Source: JAJFUE01 sp039683515
GTDB taxonomy: Bacteria; Sumerlaeota; Sumerlaeia; MVZB01
NCBI GenBank assembly: GCA_039683515.1
Contig: JBDKRG010000027.1
Location: 1-47,192 of the forward strand
DNA length: 47,192 bases
Direction of reading: 5' to 3'
The position numbers were made by a program, and so were the translations under genes. Of this stretch, positions 16,608-24,833 are shown one piece after another; position 1 is the first letter of the stretch, and each line of letters opens with the position of its first letter. The notes beneath the pieces were generated by a model that searched no databases, was not told the origin of the DNA, and was given only the letters and a program-made list of their open reading frames with translations.

Positions 16608-18404
16608 CTAGGCGACGGGGTTCAGCAGCGGGAGCTGCTCGATTTCCTCGCGCAGGCGCGTCAGCTCGGCCTCGAAGCGGCCGCGCTTCTCCTCGATGAA
16701 CTGCCCGGCCAGGCCGCGGTAGTATTCGACGCCGGTCAGCAGGTTGTTGCGGAACTCGGTGAGATACTTCGGCGTGCGCATCGACAGGCCGAGGGCGTGG
16801 CGGTCCAGTTCCTTGCGCAGGTATTCGACGTAAAGGTTCAGCTCGGTGATGAACATGTGCGGGCGGTCGGACTTGGTGAGCAACGAGATCCGGCCGTAGA
16901 TGTGGTCGACCATTTCCTCGAGCGTCGCGATCCGGCCGAAATTGACGATGTTCGGGCCGCTGCAGACGGCGGTCTTGGCGTCGGGATCGATCCCGTGCTT
17001 GAGCGTGGCGCCGCCGGCCAGGTCGTGGCAGATGCAGCTCTTGGCCAGGACGCCGGCCTCGACCAGCTCGCGCTGCTCGGGGGTGAGGTTTTCCTCGTCC
17101 AGGTGGGCGAGCTTGCGCTTGACGTAGGCGCGCGCGGCCGTGCACAGCGGCAGCTTGGTGAACTCGGTGTTGTGCAGCCGCAGGTAACCGCGCGGGCAGG
17201 CGCTGCCGGGGTGGCCGTCGGCGATGCGCTGGCGGCGGGACTGCTCGCTGGCCGACTCGCGAAGCGTCCAGAACGGGATGCCGAACGGGGAGGCCTCGCT
17301 GAGGTAGACGTCCTGCTCGGTGCGGGCGGCGATGAGGCGCTCGAGGTGGATGTCGTCGACGTTGGTCACTTCGGGGACGAGCAGGAACGGCGTGGCCCAG
17401 CCGGTGCCGTCCAGCTCGTAGTAGTTGAGGAGCATGTCCTGCTCGTCGGCGCTGCCGATGCCCCCCTGCACCGTCACGCGCATTTCGAGCGGGCGGGTGG
17501 GGGCTTGGCGGCCGCGCGAGATCAGCGCGGACACATACATGTCGTGAAGCGACTCGACGAGCTCGCCGCGGCGATTCTTGAATTCCTCGAGGATCGGGCC
17601 CATCAGGTAGCCGTCGGTCGGGAACGCGTGGCCGCCGCAGTTGAGGCCGGACTCGATGCGGTACTCGGAGATCCACAGGCCGCGCTTGGCCAGATACTTG
17701 CCCTGGACGATCGAGGAGCGGTAGTCGCTGACCTTGAGCACGATCTTCTTCTTGATCTTGCCGGCGGCGTCGGGGAAGAAATCGTCGAACTGGGCGATGT
17801 AGTTGTAAAGCTTCTGGTTCAAGCCGGCCGACAGGACGATCGCCGAGCGCAGGCTGGAAAGGGCATAGCCGCGCAGGGCGCTCATGGCGTCGCTGTGCTC
17901 GGGGCCGACCTTCTGGCCGTTGCCGCGCTCGGCGTCGACCTTGGTCATGATGTTGACGTCGATGGAGCCGGGGACGGCGTGGTGGCGCAGGGTCTCCTCG
18001 ATGCGGGCGCGCTCGGCGCCGAAGACGGTCTTGAGCGAGCGCCACTGGTCCTTGAGCGGGCCTTCCGGCAGGAGCCGGTAATAGCGGTTGATCTCGCTGT
18101 CCTCGCGGTCGAAGGAGGAGGCGCGGAGCTCCTCGACCTGGCGGGCGATCATGCGGTCGATCAGGTTCATGTAGGCGGTGATGCGGCGGGCGCGGGCGTC
18201 CTCGTCGGTTTCGCGGATCGGCTCGTATTTGGCGCCGGTCTGTTTGCAGTAAAACTCGCGCATCTGTTCGACGAGGTAGTCATCGACCAGAGACATCACC
18301 GAGGAGATCCCGTAGCGCGCAACCTTGAGAGGGGTGTCGATCGTAAAGCCGGTCCCCATGACCGGAATATGAAACGTATGTGAACCTGAACTCTGAGACT
18401 GCAC
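16608..18404 (-). CDS. Large conserved-looking soluble protein of unknown function
   Basis: Product of 598 residues without signal peptide or membrane segments. I do not recognise the family with confidence. The segment VTVQGGIGSADEQ followed by ELDGTGWATPFLLVPEVTN resembles the glycine-rich phosphate/flavin loops of TIM-barrel FMN enzymes such as nitronate monooxygenase, a weak similarity. Other notable parts are a start region VMGTGFTIDTPLKVARYGIS, a cysteine cluster (SACPRGY, PLCTAAR, KSCICHDLAG, AVCSGPN) that could hold a metal or cluster, and charged helices at the C-terminus. The length and orderly sequence argue for a real, probably enzymatic, protein. It is alone on its strand and convergent with lgt. 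Met16 is an alternative start. Confidence 0.75.
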   Translation of the reverse strand: MQSQSSGSHTFHIPVMGTGFTIDTPLKVARYGISSVMSLVDDYLVEQMREFYCKQTGAKYEPIRETDEDARARRITAYMNLIDRMIARQVEELRASSFDREDSEINRYYRLLPEGPLKDQWRSLKTVFGAERARIEETLRHHAVPGSIDVNIMTKVDAERGNGQKVGPEHSDAMSALRGYALSSLRSAIVLSAGLNQKLYNYIAQFDDFFPDAAGKIKKKIVLKVSDYRSSIVQGKYLAKRGLWISEYRIESGLNCGGHAFPTDGYLMGPILEEFKNRRGELVESLHDMYVSALISRGRQAPTRPLEMRVTVQGGIGSADEQDMLLNYYELDGTGWATPFLLVPEVTNVDDIHLERLIAARTEQDVYLSEASPFGIPFWTLRESASEQSRRQRIADGHPGSACPRGYLRLHNTEFTKLPLCTAARAYVKRKLAHLDEENLTPEQRELVEAGVLAKSCICHDLAGGATLKHGIDPDAKTAVCSGPNIVNFGRIATLEEMVDHIYGRISLLTKSDRPHMFITELNLYVEYLRKELDRHALGLSMRTPKYLTEFRNNLLTGVEYYRGLAGQFIEEKRGRFEAELTRLREEIEQLPLLNPVA

Positions 18405-18570
18405 GACGAACCGCCTTTCTCAATGCCACGCGCACAAGTAGACGCGCCACTACGAGCCTACTTTACCCGGAAGGTGCCGGCAATCCAAGCACAGATTCAG
18501 GATATGGGGCACCTTTTTCATATGCGAAGCCGAACCGGCGGATTTTTGAAAACAGTGTGGTCGCGATGGC

Positions 18571-18599
18571 TTGACACGCCGGGCGATTGGCGGAACAAT
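18571..18599 (+). promoter_or_regulatory. Candidate sigma70 promoter for the HPF gene
   Basis: A consensus -35 TTGACA (18571-18576), a 17-base spacer and AACAAT (18594-18599, four of six matches to TATAAT) point towards the HPF gene, leaving a leader of about 135 bases that includes the palindrome at 18674-18694. Confidence 0.55.
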
Positions 18600-18673
18600 A
18601 GAGGTATCGCCGTTCAGAAAAGTCGAAAGCCGCGGTAAATGGCTGAATTCACTATGATTACGACATTACACGA

Positions 18674-18694
18674 CACAGCCTGAGGGCGGCTGTG
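18674..18694. repeat. Short REP-like palindrome in the HPF leader
   Basis: CACAGCC (18674-18680) and GGCTGTG (18688-18694) flank a GAGGG-containing loop. It lies in the presumed transcribed leader. Confidence 0.5.
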
Positions 18695-18743
18695 CCACGG
18701 ATGAACCACGTTTATGAACGGCTGGACGAAGGAGGAGAGCGAC

Positions 18744-19301
18744 ATGAAAATTCCGCTCGAGGTTTCCTACCGTGACGTCGAGAAAACCGAGCAGATCGAA
18801 GAGTTGATACGCCAGAAAACCGAAAAACTCGAACGGGTGTGCGGTTATCTGGTCAGTTGCCGCGTGGCGGTGGAGCACCCGCAGAAAGAGCATCGCTATC
18901 GAGTGCGGATTGACATGCGCGTGCCGCCCAACCATGAACTGGTCGTCAAGAGCGACCCCGAGCCCGACAACATCCACCTGGCGCTCGACACGGTGCTGCG
19001 GCAGACGTTCGACATGGCGCGCCGGCGCCTCCAGAACCTGGTCGACCGGACGCACGGCATCGTCAAGGCCCACCCCGAACAGGAAGTGACGGCGCTGATC
19101 GACAAGATCTTTCACGAAAAGCATTACGGATTCCTGCGAACGATCGATGGGCGCGACGTCTACTTCCACCGCAACGCCGTCATCGGCAACGGGTTCGAGG
19201 GGCTGCGCGTGGGGATGGGGGTGCGCTTCGTGGAGACCGATGGCGAAAACGGCCCGCAGGCGACCACCGTGCAGGTCGTCAACCGGCCCGAACGATTGTG
19301 A
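18744..19301 (+). CDS. hpf: Ribosome hibernation-promoting factor with C-terminal cold-shock-like domain
   Basis: Product of 185 residues from ATG 18744, preceded by AAGGAGGAGAG, which fixes the start. Residues 1 to about 100 match the HPF/RaiA fold: IPLEVSYRDVEKTEQIEELI, then EKLERVCGYLVSCRVAVE and LALDTVLRQTFDMARRRLQN. Residues about 125-185 resemble a cold-shock/S1-like beta-barrel: YGFLRTIDGRDVYFHRNAV, then GLRVGMGVRFVETDGENGPQ. HPF binds the decoding region of the 30S subunit in stationary phase. The second domain would add an RNA-binding surface and replaces the dimerisation domain of long HPF. The gene is monocistronic with its own promoter and terminator. Confidence 0.88.
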   Translation: MKIPLEVSYRDVEKTEQIEELIRQKTEKLERVCGYLVSCRVAVEHPQKEHRYRVRIDMRVPPNHELVVKSDPEPDNIHLALDTVLRQTFDMARRRLQNLVDRTHGIVKAHPEQEVTALIDKIFHEKHYGFLRTIDGRDVYFHRNAVIGNGFEGLRVGMGVRFVETDGENGPQATTVQVVNRPERL

Positions 19302-19344
19302 CCGTACAGGAAGGCCCAGAGAAAAAGGGCCTTATAATCTAATC

Positions 19345-19378
19345 AAAAGCCCGGGCCGAAACGCCCGGGCTTTTATTT
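19345..19378 (+). terminator. Intrinsic terminator after the HPF gene
   Basis: GCCCGGGC (19349-19356) pairs with GCCCGGGC (19363-19370) around a CGAAAC-type loop. It is preceded by AAAA and followed by TTTTATTTT. Classic rho-independent form. Confidence 0.92.
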
Positions 19379-19464
19379 TGCAGATCACGAGGCGTTGAGG
19401 TGAAAATGGGACCCATGCCGGCTCTCCGCCGCAACCGGGCATTTTGGGCCTCAACTCAACGACC

Positions 19465-20613
19465 ATGCGATCGATTCTCCACATTGACATGGACGCGTTT
19501 TTTGCCTCGGTCGAGGCGCTGGACAACCCCGCGCTCAAGGGGAAGCCGGTCATCGTCGGCGGGACGCCGGAAAGCCGCGGCGTCGTCGCGGCGGCCAGCT
19601 ACGAGGCACGCCGGTTCGGCGTCCACAGCGCCATGAGCGCGGCCCAGGCCCGGCGGCTGTGCCCGGGGGGCGTCTTCATCCACCCCCGCCACCGGCGCTA
19701 CAGCGAGATTTCAAAGAAGATCGTCGCCATCTTCCACGACTACACGCCGCTGGTCGAGACGCTGTCGCTCGACGAGGCGTTCCTGGACGTCACGGCGTCC
19801 AAGAAACTGTTCGGGACGGCGGTCGAGATCGGCCGCAAAATCAAGCGGCGGATCGCGGACGAGATCGGCCTGACGGCGTCGGTCGGCGTGGCGCCCAACA
19901 AGTTCCTGGCCAAGATCGCGAGCGACCTGGAGAAGCCCGACGGGTTCGTCGTGATCGAGCCGGGGACGGAGGCCGCGCGGCTGGCGCCGCTGGCGGTCGG
20001 GCGGCTGTGGGGGGTGGGACCGGTCACGCAGCGCGAGCTGGGGAAAATCGGCATCAGGCTCGTGCGCGACCTGCTCGCGGCCGACCCGGCGATGCTGGCG
20101 CGGCGGCTCGGCGAGGAATCGGCCCGGTCGCTCGTTGCGCTGGCGCAGGGGCTCGACGACCGGCCGGTCGTCCCCGACTCCGCGCCCAAGTCGATCAGCG
20201 AGGAGACGACGTTCGAGCGCGACATCGGGGACGCGGGGAAATTGGTTGAGACGCTCGATTCGCTCGCCGACCAGGTGGCGCGGCGGATGAGACGGCAGGG
20301 CTACCGCGCGCGCACGGTGCACCTCAAGGCGCGCTACCCGGATTTCACGACCGTGACGCGCGCGCTGACGCTCAACGCGCCGACGGCCTCGACCGTGGCG
20401 ATCCGGCGCGCGGCGCGGGAGCTGTTCGAGCAAAAGCTCGGCCGCGGCGGACGGGCGCTGCGACTCATCGGCGTCGGCGTGACGGGCCTCGTCGCCGAGG
20501 ACGAGGGGCAGATGGAACTGTTCCGGGAGACGGAAACCAAAGCGGAAAACGTCGATAAGCTGCTCGACAAAATCAACGAAAAATACGGCGACGACTCGAT
20601 CCGGCGCGGGTGA
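19465..20613 (+). CDS. dinB: DNA polymerase IV
   Basis: Product of 382 residues from ATG 19465; a TTG seven codons upstream is less likely. Y-family motifs are intact: ILHIDMDAFFASVE with Asp8, SYEARRFGVHSAM, SLDEAFLDVT with Asp103/Glu104, and SVGVAPNKFLAKIASDLEKP for the palm and fingers. HhH and little-finger regions follow (RLWGVGPVTQRELGKIGI, then RTVHLKARYPDFTTVTRAL). Length matches E. coli DinB with a short C-terminal extension. It performs translesion synthesis. No LexA-like box was recognised upstream. It converges on the DUF72 gene across a repeat-rich spacer. Confidence 0.97.
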   Translation: MRSILHIDMDAFFASVEALDNPALKGKPVIVGGTPESRGVVAAASYEARRFGVHSAMSAAQARRLCPGGVFIHPRHRRYSEISKKIVAIFHDYTPLVETLSLDEAFLDVTASKKLFGTAVEIGRKIKRRIADEIGLTASVGVAPNKFLAKIASDLEKPDGFVVIEPGTEAARLAPLAVGRLWGVGPVTQRELGKIGIRLVRDLLAADPAMLARRLGEESARSLVALAQGLDDRPVVPDSAPKSISEETTFERDIGDAGKLVETLDSLADQVARRMRRQGYRARTVHLKARYPDFTTVTRALTLNAPTASTVAIRRAARELFEQKLGRGGRALRLIGVGVTGLVAEDEGQMELFRETETKAENVDKLLDKINEKYGDDSIRRG

Positions 20614-20616
20614 GGG

Positions 20617-21262
20617 ATTTTTGTCGCGGAGAAGCGGAGATTTGCGGAGGGCGCGGAGATGATCTTTTGCGCCAAGAACGCCAAGAAATCGGAAACCGAT
20701 GGTCGGTGATGGGTTCGATCACGATGACTCTGTAAGGGCTGAATTTGGATGCAAGATGTACTCAAAATCTTCAAGCGACCAGCCTTGCGGGGGTTTTGGG
20801 AATGGGACCCTGAAAGGGTCGAATAGTTCAAGAGCCCAGGGTGAAGCGAAGCGAAACCCTGGGTCGGGCAGGCATTTTCGATCCGAGCCCTGAAGGGGCG
20901 AGATAGTTGAACAGAACGCGAATCCATCCACTATGGCGCCCCTTCAGGGCTCGGATGAAATGGCGGCGGCGATCCCAGGGTTGCGCTCGCAACAGCCTCG
21001 CTCCACCCTGGGCTGCCGAACTATCGTCACACCGTCGGGGCGACAATCCGAAGGCTCAATGGCTCATTGGGTTCTGGCGTTGCCAGGTTAGGATGACGAG
21101 CACGAACGGGATAGTCCCTCGCTTACGCTCGGGCTACTGCAGACACGCACGGAGCACGACGCACGAGGACTTCCAATAGCTTTTTGTAGCAACACGAAAG
21201 AAAACCTCATCAATCCAATTCTCTGCGCTCTCTGCCCGTCTCTGCCGCTCCGCGACAAAAAT
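20617..21262. repeat. Repeat-filled spacer: long inverted repeat enclosing REP-like hairpins
   Basis: The 648-base gap between dinB and the DUF72 gene has no recognised gene. Arms ATTTTTGTCGCGGAG... (20617-20662) and its imperfect complement (21221-21262) start at or next to the two convergent stop codons. Inside are 9-mers CGCCAAGAA, a 26-bp inverted repeat with few mismatches (20881-20906 with 20931-20956, core GCCCTGAAGGGGCG), hairpins with arms CCCAGGGT/ACCCTGGG (20835-20863 and 20974-21012), a copy of the operon palindrome half (21113-21141, see 29442) and a copy of the array flank at 16559 (21155-21203). Confidence 0.85.
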
Positions 21263-21999
21263 CAGGCGCCGAGCAGCTGTTTGAGCCTCAACGCGTTCCT
21301 CACGGCGGCGCCGGCGGCGTCGTTGTTGTAGTAGATCCAGACGTCGCGGCCCTCGCCGAGCCAGGAGCGGATGTCGCGCGCCTCGGTTTCAAGCTGCTCC
21401 TCGCCGTATTCGCCGGCGTAGCGGCCGGCCGCGCCGTGGCGGCGGATGTAGACGAAATCGGCGGCGTTGGGCTCGATCGCCTCGGAGCCGGCCATGTCGT
21501 GCAGGACCAGGGCCGCATGGTGCCGCGTGAGCAGGTCGGCGGTTTCGGGAACGAGCCACGCCGGGTTGCGGAACTCGACCGCGATCCGCCAATGCGCGCG
21601 GCCGATAATGGATTTCAATTCCGTGAGGAATCCATCGAGCCGGTCGAGGTCGAGGTCGAGGCGCGGCGGGAGCTGGACGAGGAGCGGTCCGCGATGCGCG
21701 CCGAGGCCGCCCACGACGCCCATGAAGCGCCCGATCAGGTCGCCCGAGTCGCGCAGCAGCTTGCGGTGGGTGATCATCCGCCACATCTTGACGGCATAAT
21801 GGAAGCCCTTGGGCGCCATGGCCTCCCAGCGCCGGATCATCGCCTCGCCGGGCAGGCGGTAGAACGACATGTTGATCTCGACCGTGTCGAAGCGGGTCAT
21901 GAAGTAAGCGAGCCAGTCGCCCTGCTTCATCTTTTCGGGGTAAAAGACGCCCCCCGACCAGTGCCGGTAACTCCAGCCGCTGGTGCCGACGTGAAGCAT
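21262..21999 (-). CDS. DUF72 family protein
   Basis: Product of 245 residues from ATG 21999; earlier in-frame Met codons up to 22068 add unconserved residues. DUF72 hallmarks are LHVGTSGWSYRHW at the N-terminus, FDTVEINMSFYRLP, KGFHYAVKMWRMITH, GPLLVQLPPRL, AVEFRNPAWL, FVYIRRHG and DVWIYYNND. The family adopts a TIM-barrel-like fold and is widespread, but has no established function that I know. Its stop codon touches the inverted repeat shared with dinB. It is transcribed divergently from the HTH-PTS EIIA gene. Confidence 0.93.
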   Translation of the reverse strand: MLHVGTSGWSYRHWSGGVFYPEKMKQGDWLAYFMTRFDTVEINMSFYRLPGEAMIRRWEAMAPKGFHYAVKMWRMITHRKLLRDSGDLIGRFMGVVGGLGAHRGPLLVQLPPRLDLDLDRLDGFLTELKSIIGRAHWRIAVEFRNPAWLVPETADLLTRHHAALVLHDMAGSEAIEPNAADFVYIRRHGAAGRYAGEYGEEQLETEARDIRSWLGEGRDVWIYYNNDAAGAAVRNALRLKQLLGA

Positions 22000-22104
22000 G
22001 GCGGCAGACCCCCGCATGGCCGTGACCCCACATCCATTGAACCACGAAAACTCAAAGGCGCGAAGCATTCACGGCTCACCGGGGGCGGTTTCTTGCCTTC
22101 GAAG

Positions 22105-22133
22105 TTGACAAACGACGCCGGTGCGACTATTTA
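22105..22133 (+). promoter_or_regulatory. Candidate promoter of the hydrogenase-related operon
   Basis: TTGACA (22105-22110) is followed after 17 bases by TATTTA (22128-22133), a weak -10. The expected transcription start lies about 45 bases before the HTH-EIIA start at 22184. It is the only promoter-like sequence noticed before the seven-gene operon. Confidence 0.45.
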
Positions 22134-22183
22134 GTGGATGCCTTTTGCCTTGCGGCCGATGTCTGTGGGGCGTGCGAGAAATC

Positions 22184-22867
22184 ATGAACCTGACCCTTGA
22201 CGATGTCATCCGCCTGTTTGGCGTCTCCGAGAAAACGATCCAGCGCTGGATTCGGGCGGGTGGACTTCCAGCCTGCCGCATCAACCAGCAATACCGGTTT
22301 AATCGCAGCGATCTGCTGGAGTGGGCGTCGGTCCACCAGATCAGCATCGTGCCGGTCGAGGACGGGCGGACGGCCGCCGCGTCGATGCTGGCCGACGCGC
22401 TCGAGGCCGGCGGCATCCACACCCACGTCCCGGGGACCGACAAGGCCTCGGTCCTGGCCACGGTCGTCGAGCGGCTGAAGCTCCCCGAGCCGGTCGACCG
22501 CGCCGGATTATTGAACATTTTGATGACGCGCGAGGAGATGGGCTCGACGGCCATCGGCGACGGGATCGCCATCCCGCACCCGCGCAACCCGATCGTCCTG
22601 GGCGTCCCCGAGCCGAGCGTCAGCCTGTGCCTGCTCGAGCAGCCGATCGAGTTCGGCGCGCTCGACGGCCGGCCGGTCGGCGTGCTGTTCACGCTGATCA
22701 GCCCGACCGTGCCCGCGCACCTGGCGATGCTGTCGCGGCTGATGTTTGTCCTAAGAGACCAGGCTCTCAAGGAGTTGCTCCAAAGCCAGGCGTCCGCCGA
22801 CCGGATCCTGAGCGAAGTGCGCCGGGTCGAAGCCGCGCTCAACACCCCGACCGAGACTGCGTGCTAG
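22184..22867 (+). CDS. HTH (MerR/excisionase-like) - PTS EIIA (PtsN-type) fusion
   Basis: Product of 227 residues from ATG 22184. Residues 1-50 form a MerR/excisionase-type winged helix: LTLDDVIRLFGVSEKTIQRW, then YRFNRSDLLEW. Residues about 65-220 form an EIIA-Fru/Ntr domain with the phosphoryl-accepting His132 in IGDGIAIPHPRNP, and SVSLCLLEQPIEFGALDG. EIIA-Ntr proteins take phosphate from NPr/EI and regulate partners by contact. Joined to a DNA-binding domain, it could link PTS phosphorylation state to transcription. The stop is only 12 bases before hyfB, so it is the first gene of the operon and may control it. No EIIB/EIIC transporter genes are nearby. Confidence 0.9.
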   Translation: MNLTLDDVIRLFGVSEKTIQRWIRAGGLPACRINQQYRFNRSDLLEWASVHQISIVPVEDGRTAAASMLADALEAGGIHTHVPGTDKASVLATVVERLKLPEPVDRAGLLNILMTREEMGSTAIGDGIAIPHPRNPIVLGVPEPSVSLCLLEQPIEFGALDGRPVGVLFTLISPTVPAHLAMLSRLMFVLRDQALKELLQSQASADRILSEVRRVEAALNTPTETAC

Positions 22868-22879
22868 GGGCCGCCGCCG

Positions 22880-24832
22880 ATGTCATTTGTCATTGCCTCA
22901 ATTTTGATCATGCTGGCCGCCGCGGTGGCGGCGCTGCCGATCCGGCGGTCGGCGGCGGTTTCGTACGTGGGCGCGGGCGGCGCTGCCGTCGGCGCGGCGG
23001 TGGGGCTTGTCGGCGCGTGCAGGGTTTTGTTTTCGGGCGCGAGCGAATCGATCCGGCTGGCGTGGCCGGTTCCGGGGGGGGCGTTCTACTGCGAGGTCGA
23101 CGGGCTGTCGGCGTTCTTCCTGCTGCCGATCCTGGGGATTGCGGGGCTTGCGGCCGTGTATGGCGTCGGTTACCTGCGCGGGCGCGGCTCGCTCGGCCGG
23201 GCGTGGTTCTTCTACAACGTGCTGGCCGCGAGCATGGCGCTGGTCGTGATCGCGCGCAACGGGCTGCTGTTCCTCGTGGCGTGGGAAGTCATGTCGGCCG
23301 CCTCGTTCTTCCTGGTCGTGATGGACGACCGGCACGAGCGGGTGCGGCGCGCGGGGTGGACCTACCTCGTCGCGACGCACATCGGCACGGCGTTTCTGTT
23401 CCTGATGTTCGTCATGCTGGGGCAGGCGACCGGCTCGATGGACTTCGACCGGTTCAGCGTCCCGGCCGGCTCGGCGGGGGTGCTTTTCGTTTTTGCGTTG
23501 ATCGGCTTCGGCACCAAGGCGGGGCTCGTGCCGCTGCACGTGTGGCTCCCCGAGGCGCACCCGGCCGCCCCGAGCCACGTGTCGGCGGTGATGAGCGGCG
23601 TGATGATCAAGACCGGCATCTACGGGATTGTGCGCATGCTGACGCTGCTGGGCGCGCCGGCGCCGTGGTGGGGATGGCTGCTGATTGCGCTCGGGATGAT
23701 TTCGGGGATTCTCGGGATCCTGTTCGCCCTCACACAGCGGGATCTGAAGAAACTGCTCGCCTATTGCAGCGTCGAAAATATCGGCGTGATTACACTGGGG
23801 CTGGGGCTCGGCGTGCTGGGCCGGGCGACCGGCTCGCCGACGATCGCGGCGCTGGGGTTCGCCGGCGCGCTGCTGCACACGATCAACCACGCGGTGTTCA
23901 AAGGCCTGCTGTTCCTCGGCGCCGGGAGCGTCCAGCACGCGGCGCATACGCTCGACATCGAACGGCTCGGCGGGCTGCTCAAGCGGATGCCGCTGACCGG
24001 CCTCACCTTCATGATCGCGGCGGCGGCGATCTGCGGCCTGCCGCCGCTCAACGGGTTTGCGAGCGAGTTCCTGGTTTACATGGCGAGCCTGAACGCCGTC
24101 TCGGGGGCGCAGGCGGGGGTGGCGGTCGGCGCGATCGCCGCGCTGGCGCTGATCGGCGGGCTTGCGGTCGCGTGCTTCACCAAGGCGTTCGGCATCGTGT
24201 TCCTCGGCGAGCCGCGCACGGCCGACGGCGACGCGGCCCGCGACCCGGACGGCTCGATGCGCGTGCCGATGGTCGTGCTCGCGGCGCTGTGCGTCTTCAT
24301 CGGCGCGGGCGCGCCGTGGATCGTCGGGTCGATGGGGCCGGTGCTGGCGCAGCTGTGCGGGAACACGACCGGGGTCGACGCCGCGCTCGTCCAGGCGTGC
24401 GTGCCGATGGCGTGGGTCGTGATCGGCGGCGCGCTGCTCGTGATGGCCGGGCTCGTGCTCGCGCTCTTCCGCAAGAGCCTTTTGCGCGGCCGCCAGATCG
24501 GCGAGGCGGGGACGTGGGACTGCGGCTACGCGCGGCCGACCGGGCGGATGCAATACAGCGCCTCGTCCTTCGCGCAGCCGATCACCGATTTCTTCGAGTC
24601 GACGCTGCGGACGAAAAAACACGTCGAGCGGCCCGAGGGGCTCTTCCCCGGCAAGGCCTCGCTCGAGACGCACACGCCCGACACGTTCGCCGAGGGGCTG
24701 TGGCGGCCGATTTTCTGCGGGCTCGGCAGGCTGCTGGCGCGCCTCCACTGGCTGCAGGCCGGGAGCATCCATTTATACATTCTCTATATCGCGATCACGC
24801 TCGTCGTGCTGCTGATCTGGAAGCTGGGCTGA
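22880..24832 (+). CDS. Hydrogenase-4 subunit B-like / NuoL-like ion-translocating subunit
   Basis: Product of 650 residues with about 15-16 membrane segments. Residues of the antiporter-like family are in place: the Glu of VAWEVMSAASFFLV, Lys and His of GFGTKAGLVPLHVWLPEAH, Lys of LKKLLAYCSVENIG, and LHTINHAVFKGLLFLG in the discontinuous helix region. The GTWDCGYARPTGRMQYS segment near the C-terminus is typical of HyfB/HycC. In Hyf-type and Ehr-type complexes this subunit forms part of the proton- or sodium-translocating membrane arm. It follows the regulator by 12 bases and precedes hyfC by one base. Confidence 0.93.
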   Translation: MSFVIASILIMLAAAVAALPIRRSAAVSYVGAGGAAVGAAVGLVGACRVLFSGASESIRLAWPVPGGAFYCEVDGLSAFFLLPILGIAGLAAVYGVGYLRGRGSLGRAWFFYNVLAASMALVVIARNGLLFLVAWEVMSAASFFLVVMDDRHERVRRAGWTYLVATHIGTAFLFLMFVMLGQATGSMDFDRFSVPAGSAGVLFVFALIGFGTKAGLVPLHVWLPEAHPAAPSHVSAVMSGVMIKTGIYGIVRMLTLLGAPAPWWGWLLIALGMISGILGILFALTQRDLKKLLAYCSVENIGVITLGLGLGVLGRATGSPTIAALGFAGALLHTINHAVFKGLLFLGAGSVQHAAHTLDIERLGGLLKRMPLTGLTFMIAAAAICGLPPLNGFASEFLVYMASLNAVSGAQAGVAVGAIAALALIGGLAVACFTKAFGIVFLGEPRTADGDAARDPDGSMRVPMVVLAALCVFIGAGAPWIVGSMGPVLAQLCGNTTGVDAALVQACVPMAWVVIGGALLVMAGLVLALFRKSLLRGRQIGEAGTWDCGYARPTGRMQYSASSFAQPITDFFESTLRTKKHVERPEGLFPGKASLETHTPDTFAEGLWRPIFCGLGRLLARLHWLQAGSIHLYILYIAITLVVLLIWKLG

Positions 24833-24833
24833 C

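Larger units (their letters stand above)
18405..18743. other. Divergent intergenic region upstream of the hibernation factor
   Basis: About 340 bases without a recognisable gene. It contains the candidate promoter at 18571-18599, a REP-like palindrome at 18674-18694 and a strong ribosome-binding site (AAGGAGG) before 18744. No further structure was seen. Confidence 0.6.

Noticed and set aside
15513..18404. lgt and the 598-residue gene as a functional pair
   Set aside because: They are convergent and separated by a repeat array and dispersed flank, so adjacency carries no operon information.
20617..21262. CRISPR array
   Set aside because: Repeats are inverted, of several types and unevenly spaced. 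There are no equal spacers and no cas genes.
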